Origin: Rhodospirillales bacterium Alpha_05
GTDB taxonomy: Bacteria; Pseudomonadota; Alphaproteobacteria; Rhodospirillales; Rhodospirillaceae
Reading direction: 5' to 3'
Length of the DNA: 12,627 nt
Assembly: GCA_001603335.1 (NCBI GenBank)
Contig: LUYR01000195.1
Span: forward strand, 1-12,627
Within the stretch, counting starts at the first letter, position 1. Each line of letters opens with the position of its first letter. The notes below the pieces were generated by a model, which saw only the letters and a list, made by a program, of their open reading frames with translations, was not told where the DNA came from and did no database searches. Positions 6,675 to 12,627 of this stretch are shown here, piece after piece. Both the position numbers and the translations under genes were made by a program.

Positions 6675-7673
6675 TCAGGGCCGCAGGAAACCCACCGCTT
6701 CGTAAACTTCGTCCATCACCGGCTTGGCCAGCGCCGCGGCCTTCAGGCCGCCTTCGCGCAGGATGCCGTCGACGTAGCCCGGGTCCTTGCGCAGGCGCGC
6801 CATCTCGGCGTTGATCGGGCCGAGCACGGACACCGCCGCCTCCGCCAGACGCGCCTTGAAGTCGGCGAACGGCAGGCCGCCGACGTCGGCGATCGCCTCG
6901 TCCATGGTCTTGCCGAGAAGTGCCGCGTAGATCCCCAACAGATTGGCCGCCTCGGGGCGACCCTCGAGGCCGTCGAGGCCCTCGGGCAGCGCCATCGGAT
7001 CGGTCTTCGCCTTGCGGATCTTCAGGGCGATGGTGTCGGCGTCGTCGGTCATGTTGATGCGCGAATAATCCGACGGGTCGGACTTGCTCATCTTCTTCTC
7101 GCCGTCGCGCAGCGACATCACCCGGGTCGCGGTGCCGAAGATCAACGGTTCCGGCAGCGGAAAGATCTCCTTGCCGAAGTCGGTGTTGAACTTCTGCGCG
7201 ACGTCGCGGGTGAGCTCCAAGTGCTGCTTCTGGTCCTCGCCCACCGGCACGTGGGTCGCCTTGTACGCCAGGATGTCCGCCGCCATCAGGCAAGGGTAGG
7301 CGAACAGGCCGACCGAGACGTTCTCACGGTTCTTGCCCGCCTTCTCCTTGAACTGGGTCATCCGGTTGAGCCAGCCCATGCGCGCGACGCAATTGAAAAC
7401 CCAGGCCAATTCCGCGTGCGCCGAAACCTGGCTCTGGTTGAACAGAACGTTCTTCACCGGGTCGATGCCCGCCGCGATCATCCCCGCCGCCAACTCGCGG
7501 GTGGTCGCGCGCAATTCCGCCGGGTCCTGCCACACCGTGATCGCGTGCATGTCCACCATACAGAAGATGCACTCGTACTCGTCCTGCAGCGCCACCCAGT
7601 TCTTCATCGCGCCGAGATAGTTGCCGAGATGAAGATTGCCCGAGGGCTGGATGCCCGAAAAAATCCGTTTCAT
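6675..7673 (-). CDS. trpS: Tryptophanyl-tRNA synthetase
   Basis: This 332-aa class I aminoacyl-tRNA synthetase attaches tryptophan to tRNA-Trp. Recognisable parts in order are FSGIQPSGNLHLGNYLGA (5-22) with the HIGH-type motif HLGN (15-18), the tryptophan-pocket region VDMHAIT (40-46), YPCLMAADILAY (126-137) and VPVGEDQKQHLELTRD (142-157), and the second signature KKMSKS (193-198). Length is normal for the bacterial enzyme and all signatures are intact. The ATG at 7673 is the natural start because the conserved N-terminus begins at once. Its ribosome site is poor: only a purine run about 11 nt upstream. It has its own candidate promoter and is separated from murJ by 319 nt filled largely by a repeat, so it probably opens a new transcription unit. 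Confidence 0.98.
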   Translation of the reverse strand: MKRIFSGIQPSGNLHLGNYLGAMKNWVALQDEYECIFCMVDMHAITVWQDPAELRATTRELAAGMIAAGIDPVKNVLFNQSQVSAHAELAWVFNCVARMGWLNRMTQFKEKAGKNRENVSVGLFAYPCLMAADILAYKATHVPVGEDQKQHLELTRDVAQKFNTDFGKEIFPLPEPLIFGTATRVMSLRDGEKKMSKSDPSDYSRINMTDDADTIALKIRKAKTDPMALPEGLDGLEGRPEAANLLGIYAALLGKTMDEAIADVGGLPFADFKARLAEAAVSVLGPINAEMARLRKDPGYVDGILREGGLKAAALAKPVMDEVYEAVGFLRP

Positions 7674-7728
7674 GGTGAGGAGAACTCTCTGGAAAAACCC
7701 TGCCGAAGTCGCGCCCCGGCCCCCTAAG

Positions 7729-7758
7729 GGTATCCCCCATTTTGCAACGCAGGGTCAA
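7729..7758 (-). promoter_or_regulatory. Candidate sigma-70 promoter of trpS
   Basis: On the minus strand TTGACC (7758-7753) and GATACC (7734-7729) are 18 nt apart. The same -35 hexamer appears at the candidate nifU-type promoter. Transcription would begin near 7722, about 50 nt before the trpS start. An alternative TATATT -10 at 7776-7771 has no matching -35. Confidence 0.4.
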
Positions 7759-7815
7759 GGCACTGGACTCAATATAGTGACGATTGCCCGGGGATGTTCG
7801 CAGGAGGAAAAAAGA

Positions 7816-7999
7816 CCAGGGCGCTGCCCTGGACCCGCTGGGGCCTTAGGCCCCCAGACCCCGTTACTGGTTTTTGCGCGTAGCGCGATAAAACCATCAC
7901 GCGGCGCGACGGTTGATTGCCGCTTCGCGGCGAAAAACAAATGGGGTCTGGGGCCTAAGGCCCCAGCGGGCCCGGGCAGAGCCCGGACCTCCCTACCCC
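7816..7999. repeat. Palindromic repeat element, copy A (complete, two inverted arms)
   Basis: This fills most of the 319-nt murJ-trpS gap. The left arm (about 7816-7880) and right arm (about 7930-7986) are inverted copies. Each has an outer hairpin (CCAGGGC-gct-GCCCTGG at 7816-7832; CCGGGC-aga-GCCCGG at 7972-7986), then ACCCGC or GCCCGC, then a second hairpin (7838-7857 with one bulge; CTGGGGCCTAAGGCCCCAG at 7948-7966), then GACCCC and a T-rich run on the outgoing strand. The centre (about 7881-7929) has smaller palindromes around gcgcgtagcgcg, ccatcacgcggcgcgacgg and gccgcttcgcggc. The right border CCCTACCCC (7991-7999) overlaps the murJ stop codon. A related copy in the opposite orientation begins at 12483. 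It encodes nothing convincing. Confidence 0.85.
7932..7966 (-). terminator. Probable intrinsic terminator of murJ inside repeat copy A
   Basis: On the minus strand an 8-9 bp GC-rich stem, the palindrome at 7966-7948, is followed by ACCCC and then ATTTGTTTTT (7942-7933). It lies 26 nt past the murJ stop. The opposite arm (7838-7875) has the mirrored arrangement for the plus strand, though its T run is further away. The element could therefore stop transcription from both sides. Confidence 0.5.
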
Positions 8000-9543
8000 C
8001 GCTTCAACGCCGCTTTCAACTCACCCAGCGTCATCGCCCCGAGCACCCGTGCGGTGATGCCGAAGCCGAGCGCGCCGATGGCGATCCAGGCGCAGAGGCG
8101 CACCCATTCCGGGGTTTCGCCCAGCACCGGCAGGTCGCCGAAGCCGATTTGCGCGCCGACGAGGAGGGCGGCCATTACCAGCGCCGCGCCGACGATGCGC
8201 GGCGCGCGGTCGAGGAGGCGGGCGTCGAGGCGGAAGTGGCCGCGCTTGTGGAGGATGTAGGCGAGGGAACCGGCGTTGATCCAGGCGGAGACGGCGGTGG
8301 CGGTGGCGATGCCGACGTGGCCCAGGGGTTTCATCAGGAGGAGGTTGAGGACGACGTTGGAGACGAGGCAGACGGCGGCGATGCGCACCGGGGTGGTGGT
8401 GTCCTCGCGGGCGAAGAAGCCGGGGACGAGGACCTTGACCAGCACGTGGGCGGGCAGGCCGCAGGCGAACGCCATCAGCGCGGCGGCAGTGGCGGTGGTG
8501 TCCTCGGGGGTGAACGCGCCGCGCTCGAACAGGGTGGTGACGATCGGGTAGGCGAGGGCGGCGAGGCCGGCGGCGGCGGGCAGGGTGAGGAACAGGGCGA
8601 ATTCCATGCCGCGGTTCTGGGTGTGCTGGGCGAGGTCTTCGCGCCCGCCCTTGATCTGGCGCGACAGCATCGGCAGCAGCGCGGTGCCGATGGCGATGCC
8701 GACGACGCCGAGGGGCAGCTGGTTGACCCGGTCGGCATAGTAGAGCCAGGAGACCGCACCTTCGCTCACCAGCGAGGCGATCACGGTGTCGACCAGGAGG
8801 TTGATCTGATACACGCCCATGCCGACCACGCCGGGGACGATCCGCCCGCCGAGGCGTTTGACGTCGGCGTCGAGGCGCGGCACCGCGATGCCCGGACCCA
8901 TGCCGCTTTTCTTGTTGTGATAGAGCAGCCAGAGGAACTGCACGACGCCCGAGATCGACACCGCCCAGGCGAGGATGTAGCCCGGCCCCTCGCCGCTCCA
9001 CAGGCGACCATAGCCGACGGCTGCGACGATCAGGCAGGCGTTGAGCAGGATCGGCGCGGCGGCGGCGGCGGCGAAGCGACCGAGCGAGTTCTGGATTCCC
9101 GAGAGCAGCGACACCAGGGCGATGAAGAACAGGTAGGGGAAGGCGATGCGCGCCAGCTCGCCGGTCAGCGCGATCTTGCCCGGCACGGCGGTGAAGCCGG
9201 GGGCGAAGACGGTGATCGCCCAGGGCATGATGATTTCCATCACCAGCACCATGGCGAGCAGCACCAGCGACAGCCCGGCGAACACGGTGTCGGCGAAGCG
9301 CTTCGCCTCGGCCTTGCCCTCGCCCTCAAGCTTGCGCGCGAACAGCGGCACGAAGGCGGCCGAAAACGCGCCCTCGGCGAACAGGTGGCGGAACAGGTTG
9401 GGGAAGCGGAAGGCGACGAAGAACGCGTCGGCCTCGGTTCCCGCGCCGAGCATGCGGGCGAGCAGCACGTCGCGGACGAAGCCGGTGAGACGGCTGATCA
9501 GGGTGAAGCCGCCGACGGTCGCGACGGCGCGGTAAAGACTCAT
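7993..9543 (-). CDS. murJ: Lipid II flippase MurJ (MviN family)
   Basis: This 516-aa polytopic inner-membrane protein of the MOP superfamily moves lipid II from the cytoplasmic to the periplasmic face for peptidoglycan synthesis. Family landmarks are strong: SRLTGFVRDVLLAR (17-30), GAGTEADAFFVAFRFPN (33-49), FAEGAFSAAFVPLF (55-68) and YYADRVNQLPLGVVGIAIGT (268-287). The charged residues R18, R24, D39 and R272 match those important in the E. coli protein (R18, R24, D39, R270). Length and about 14 hydrophobic segments fit the family. The ATG at 9543 overlaps the glnD stop as ATGA, so translation is probably coupled to glnD. Its own frame stays open far upstream through glnD, but homology begins exactly at MSLYRAV. 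Its last codons and TAG stop merge into the border of repeat copy A. Confidence 0.97.
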   Translation of the reverse strand: MSLYRAVATVGGFTLISRLTGFVRDVLLARMLGAGTEADAFFVAFRFPNLFRHLFAEGAFSAAFVPLFARKLEGEGKAEAKRFADTVFAGLSLVLLAMVLVMEIIMPWAITVFAPGFTAVPGKIALTGELARIAFPYLFFIALVSLLSGIQNSLGRFAAAAAAPILLNACLIVAAVGYGRLWSGEGPGYILAWAVSISGVVQFLWLLYHNKKSGMGPGIAVPRLDADVKRLGGRIVPGVVGMGVYQINLLVDTVIASLVSEGAVSWLYYADRVNQLPLGVVGIAIGTALLPMLSRQIKGGREDLAQHTQNRGMEFALFLTLPAAAGLAALAYPIVTTLFERGAFTPEDTTATAAALMAFACGLPAHVLVKVLVPGFFAREDTTTPVRIAAVCLVSNVVLNLLLMKPLGHVGIATATAVSAWINAGSLAYILHKRGHFRLDARLLDRAPRIVGAALVMAALLVGAQIGFGDLPVLGETPEWVRLCAWIAIGALGFGITARVLGAMTLGELKAALKRG

Positions 9544-12410
9544 TTGGCGGCGGCTCGTTCGGCGGTGGGGGCGGGTTCCGGGGGATCGATGGCGTCGAGG
9601 ACCTGGCGGCGGATCTGCTTGATCTTGCCCTCGTTGTAGATCTTCATGCCGAACACGTCCTTGACGTAGAACACGTCGACGACGCGCTCGCCGTAGGTGG
9701 AGATGTGCGCCGAGTTGACCTGCAAACCGAGGTCGCGCAGCGCGGCGGTGACGTCGTAGAGCAGGCCGGGGCGGTCGCGACCGTTGATCTCGACCAGGGT
9801 ATGGGTGGCCGACGCGGTGTTGTCCACCAGCACGCGCGGCGGCACGGTGAACACGTTCATCCGCTTCGCGCCGCGCGTCGGGCGCTGCGCCAGCTCGCGG
9901 GCGAGGTGGACCTCGCCCTTCAGCACCTTGGAGACGGCGCGCTCGATCCGCGCGGTTTCGGTATAGGCCTCGCCGTCGACGCCCTGCACGGTGAACACGT
10001 CCATCGCCATGCCGTCGGCGAAGGTGGTGATGCGCGCGTCGAGGATGCTGGCGGAAGCGAGCACCATCGCGCCCGCGATCTTGGAGAACAGGCCGGGGTG
10101 ATCGGCGCAGTAGACCATCACCTCGGTGTGCGCGGTGGCGAGGTCGACGCGGCACTGCACGGTGAGCTGCGCACCCGCCTCGTCGGCGGCGCGCATCATC
10201 CGCGCCTGACGCTCGTGGTCGTCGGTGGAGAACGAGTGCCAGTAGGCGCGGTAGCCGCGATCGATGTAGCGCGAAACGATCTCCTCCGGCCAGTCGGCGA
10301 GACGGTCGCGCAGCGCCTCGCGGGCGATCGCCTCGGGTGCGGCGGAGGTGCCCTGCTGGCCCGGCTCGCTGCCGAGTCCGCCGGTGATCCGGTCGAGGGT
10401 CTTCAAATAGAGCGCGCGCAGCAGCTGCGCCTTCCAGCCGTTCCAGATATCCGGGCCGACGCCGCGAATGTCGGCGCAGGTGAGGATGTGGAGCAGGCGC
10501 AGGCGTTCGGGGCTCTGCACCTGGTCGGCGAAGTCGGCGATCGCCTTGGGGTCGTCGAGGTCGCGCTTGAACGCCACCTTCGACATGATCAGGTGGTTGA
10601 GCACCAGCCAGGCGACGGTTTCGGTCTCCTCCGCGTCGAGGCCGAAGCGCGGCCCCAGCGCCTGCGCCACCCGCGCGCCCGCCACCGAGTGGTCCTCGCC
10701 CGAGCCCTTGGCGATGTCGTGGATCAACATCGCGACGTAGAGTGCGCGCCGCGACTGCACCAGCGGGAAGAGCAGGGTCGCGGTCGGCATGTCCTCGGCA
10801 TAGGTGCCGAGCTCGATGTCGTGGAGGATGCCGACGGTGCGGATGGTGTGCTCGTCGGTGGTGTAGACGTGGTACATGTCGTACTGCATCTGCGCCACGA
10901 CGCGGCCGAAATCCGGGACGAAGCGCGCGAACACGCCGCACTCGTTCATCTTGCGGAGCGTGCTTTCCGAATTCTTCTTGTGCGCCAGGATGTCGACGAA
11001 GATCCGGTTGGACTCCTCGTCGTACCGCAGGCCCTTGACCCGCCACAGCTCCTCGGTGATTCGCCGCACCGCGTTCGGGTGGATGCCGAGGGTCTGGTCC
11101 TGCACCGTGCGGAACAGGCGCATGATGTTGCGCGGGTCCTTGGCGAACACGTCGTCCGACGCGATGTCGAGGCGGCCGCGCTCGATCACGAAGCCCTCGG
11201 GCGTCACCCGCTTGCGCGACAGGCCGATGCCGAAGCGCGGGCGGCGCTTGTTCTGGTCTTCGAGCACCGCGCAGACCATCCGCGTCAGATCGCCGACGTC
11301 CTTCGCCACCAGGAAGTAATGCTTCATGAAGCGTTCGACGTTCTTCTGCCCGGTGCGGTTCTGGTAGCCCATGCGGCGCGCGATCTCGGGCTGGAGATCG
11401 AAGGTGAGGCGATCCTCGGCGCGGCCGGTGATGTAGTGCATGTGGCAGCGCACGGTCCAGAGGAAGTTCTGCGCGCGGATGAAGGTGCGCACCGCGTCGG
11501 ACGAGAGCAGCCCCCGCTCCACCAGGTCCTCCACCGCTTCCGCGCCGTAAGTGTACTTCGCGATCCAGAACAGGGTGTGGAGGTCGCGCAGGCCGCCCTT
11601 GCCCTCCTTGATGTTGGGCTCGAGCACGTAGCGCGAGCAGCCGGTGCTCTCGTGGCGCTGGTCGCGCTCCACCAGCTTCTGCTCGATGAAGGCGGTGCTG
11701 GTGTTGGCCACCACGTCTTCCCAATAGCGCCGCCGCGCCTCGTCGAACAGCGCCTGATCGCCCCACAACCAGCGGCATTCCAGCAGCGCGGTGCGGACCG
11801 TGGCGTCATCCTTCGCCTGGCGCACGCACTCGTCCGGCGAGCGGGTCGAATGGCCGACCTTCAAGCCCAGGTCCCAGAGCATGTACAGCACCCACTCCAC
11901 CACGTTTTCGTGGTAGGCGGTCTGCTTGTAGGGCAGCAGGAACAACAGATCGATGTCGGAATGGGGCGCGAGCTCGCCGCGCCCGTACCCGCCCACCGCC
12001 GCCACCGTCAGGCTTTCGCCCGCGGTGCGCACGCCATGGCCGAACACCCGCTTGGTCGCAAGCTCAAGCAACGCATGAACCAGCCGGTCGACGAGGAACG
12101 CCTGAGCCCGCACCACCTGGGTACCGGTGGCGTGCTCGGACTCGAAGCGGCGCCGGATCTCCTCCGACCCTTCCTTGAGCGCGGCCTTGAAAGCATTGAG
12201 AATTGCCGGGCGGGCCTTGCTCGCGTCGCCGTCCGCCGCCGCCCAGATCTCCTCCAGCCGCGCGACCACGTCGGTCGAGCTGACGATCTGTTCCGGGTCC
12301 GGAATGGCCGCCAGCACCTCGGGCGCGACGCCCGAACAGCCGAGCCGCTTATGATCCGGGTCCCAGTCGCAGTACATCGCCTCGCGCGGCGTCATCGTCT
12401 TCGTATCCAT
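9540..12410 (-). CDS. glnD: Bifunctional [protein-PII] uridylyltransferase/uridylyl-removing enzyme
   Basis: This 956-aa glutamine sensor uridylylates PII proteins (GlnB/GlnK) when glutamine is low and removes UMP when it is high. Domains in order are the nucleotidyltransferase with GGYGRGE (140-146) and catalytic aspartates in SDIDLL (D152, D154); a helical linker with NIKEGKGGLRDLHT (266-279); the HD hydrolase domain with TTDEHT (517-522), HDIAKG (H564, D565) and NHLIMS (606-611); and two ACT domains (about 762-838 and 868-943) with DHPGLF and DRPGLL turns that sense glutamine. All motifs are intact and length is normal. ATG at 12410 is chosen because GAGG lies 7 nt upstream; a GTG sits directly before it at 12413. 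It overlaps murJ by 4 nt. The N-terminal 25 residues before the family core vary among relatives. Confidence 0.97.
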   Translation of the reverse strand: MDTKTMTPREAMYCDWDPDHKRLGCSGVAPEVLAAIPDPEQIVSSTDVVARLEEIWAAADGDASKARPAILNAFKAALKEGSEEIRRRFESEHATGTQVVRAQAFLVDRLVHALLELATKRVFGHGVRTAGESLTVAAVGGYGRGELAPHSDIDLLFLLPYKQTAYHENVVEWVLYMLWDLGLKVGHSTRSPDECVRQAKDDATVRTALLECRWLWGDQALFDEARRRYWEDVVANTSTAFIEQKLVERDQRHESTGCSRYVLEPNIKEGKGGLRDLHTLFWIAKYTYGAEAVEDLVERGLLSSDAVRTFIRAQNFLWTVRCHMHYITGRAEDRLTFDLQPEIARRMGYQNRTGQKNVERFMKHYFLVAKDVGDLTRMVCAVLEDQNKRRPRFGIGLSRKRVTPEGFVIERGRLDIASDDVFAKDPRNIMRLFRTVQDQTLGIHPNAVRRITEELWRVKGLRYDEESNRIFVDILAHKKNSESTLRKMNECGVFARFVPDFGRVVAQMQYDMYHVYTTDEHTIRTVGILHDIELGTYAEDMPTATLLFPLVQSRRALYVAMLIHDIAKGSGEDHSVAGARVAQALGPRFGLDAEETETVAWLVLNHLIMSKVAFKRDLDDPKAIADFADQVQSPERLRLLHILTCADIRGVGPDIWNGWKAQLLRALYLKTLDRITGGLGSEPGQQGTSAAPEAIAREALRDRLADWPEEIVSRYIDRGYRAYWHSFSTDDHERQARMMRAADEAGAQLTVQCRVDLATAHTEVMVYCADHPGLFSKIAGAMVLASASILDARITTFADGMAMDVFTVQGVDGEAYTETARIERAVSKVLKGEVHLARELAQRPTRGAKRMNVFTVPPRVLVDNTASATHTLVEINGRDRPGLLYDVTAALRDLGLQVNSAHISTYGERVVDVFYVKDVFGMKIYNEGKIKQIRRQVLDAIDPPEPAPTAERAAAK

Positions 12411-12455
12411 CACGCACCCTCACAGGGCCGGAAACCGCCCGACGGAACAGCCTAA

Positions 12456-12461
12456 TTTATA
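12456..12461 (-). promoter_or_regulatory. Candidate -10 element upstream of glnD
   Basis: TATAAA on the minus strand sits in the only AT-rich patch (12453-12478) of the glnD upstream region, about 45 nt before the start codon. No good -35 hexamer lies 16-18 nt further upstream, so it is a weak candidate. It falls between glnD and repeat copy B. Confidence 0.3.
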
Positions 12462-12482
12462 AATGCTTCCAAAGAAAGGCCA

Positions 12483-12627
12483 GGGGTAGGGGGGAGGGAC
12501 AACAAGGCCGGGCGCTGCCCGGACCCGCGAGGGGGCTCTCCCCCTCGACCCCTTTTGTTTTTCGCCGCGAAGCGGCTATCAACCATCACGCGGCGTGATG
12601 GATGTATCGCGCTAACGCGCAAAAACC
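12483..12627. repeat. Palindromic repeat element, copy B (cut by the window end)
   Basis: This is the same family as copy A in the opposite orientation. In order on the plus strand it has the border GGGGTAGGG (12483-12491), hairpin CCGGGC-gct-GCCCGG (12508-12522), ACCCGC, hairpin CGAGGGGG-ctct-CCCCCTCG (12528-12547), ACCCC, and TTTTGTTTTT (12553-12562). Then come GCCGC-gaa-GCGGC (12564-12576), the near-perfect palindrome CCATCACGC-g-GCGTGATGG (12583-12601), CGCG-ctaa-CGCG (12608-12619) and finally GCAAAAACC. A 23-nt block (12554-12576) is identical to the complement of 7919-7941. The final bases correspond to the start of the second arm in copy A, so that arm should lie just outside the window. 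Confidence 0.8.
12528..12562 (+). terminator. Terminator-like arm of repeat copy B
   Basis: An 8-bp GC-rich stem with a CTCT loop (12528-12547) is followed by ACCCC and TTTTGTTTTT on the plus strand, the same plan as the murJ terminator in copy A. No plus-strand gene ends nearby. If active, it would block antisense transcription leaving glnD. Confidence 0.35.

Noticed and set aside
7755..7940. 61-codon minus-strand frame within repeat copy A
   Set aside because: It is made almost entirely of repeat arms, has no ribosome site, and its sequence follows from the palindromes. It is most likely a spurious small ORF.
37..9639. Other long plus-strand open frames (for example 37-957, 1028-1942, 2065-3156, 3878-5713, 5625-7727, 7636-9639)
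   Set aside because: Each lies opposite genes with clear family motifs, crosses their gaps and overlaps several genes at once, and has biased, non-protein-like composition.
7993..11778. 1261-codon minus-strand frame that could be read as a large fusion ending in MurJ
   Set aside because: The part upstream of 9543 is glnD read in another frame and is arginine/proline/alanine-rich noise. Homology to MurJ starts exactly at the ATG overlapping the glnD stop.
9705..12455. 916-codon open frame on the plus strand across all of glnD
   Set aside because: It is the antisense shadow of a verified GlnD. High GC at third codon positions removes stops on the opposite strand, and the translation is low-complexity (R, A, V, G, H rich) with no recognisable family.

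Overview
The window is a GC-rich chromosomal segment of an alphaproteobacterium, most likely a member of the Rhodospirillales. This rests on the glnD-murJ-trpS gene order, which is typical of that group, an Nfu-type NifU protein downstream, a TIGR02186-family protein, and the protein sequences themselves. No tree or database search was run. All ten genes lie on the minus strand, so the window reads right to left. The long open frames on the plus strand are high-GC shadows of these genes.

Right part (12.6-8.0 kb): part of a palindrome-rich repeat lies upstream of glnD, which encodes the PII uridylyltransferase/uridylyl-removing enzyme. glnD overlaps murJ, the lipid II flippase gene, by 4 nt. 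A second copy of the repeat, in the opposite orientation, follows murJ. The murJ stop codon falls in the repeat's border motif. The repeat arms look like intrinsic terminators.

Middle (7.7-3.26 kb): trpS has a plausible sigma-70 promoter. It starts a closely spaced group: trpS, a DUF2333 membrane-anchored protein, a TauE/SafE-family permease, a TIGR02186 membrane-anchored protein that begins 3 nt after the permease, and an Nfu-type iron-sulfur scaffold gene. The last gene also appears to have its own promoter. Its Shine-Dalgarno sequence sits in the loop of a 6-bp hairpin.

Left part (3.2-0 kb): two tandem paralogous Bax-like glucosaminidases, both apparently starting at TTG with related leader sequences, are followed by the 5' part of a PA0069-type radical SAM gene that runs off the left edge.

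Most of the content is housekeeping: nitrogen signalling, peptidoglycan precursor export and wall cleavage, tryptophanyl-tRNA charging, and Fe-S delivery. The less ordinary items are the modular inverted repeat family, the permease-TIGR02186 pair, and the tandem glucosaminidases with a block that looks homogenised. I saw no CRISPR array, phage, transposase, rRNA or convincing tRNA.
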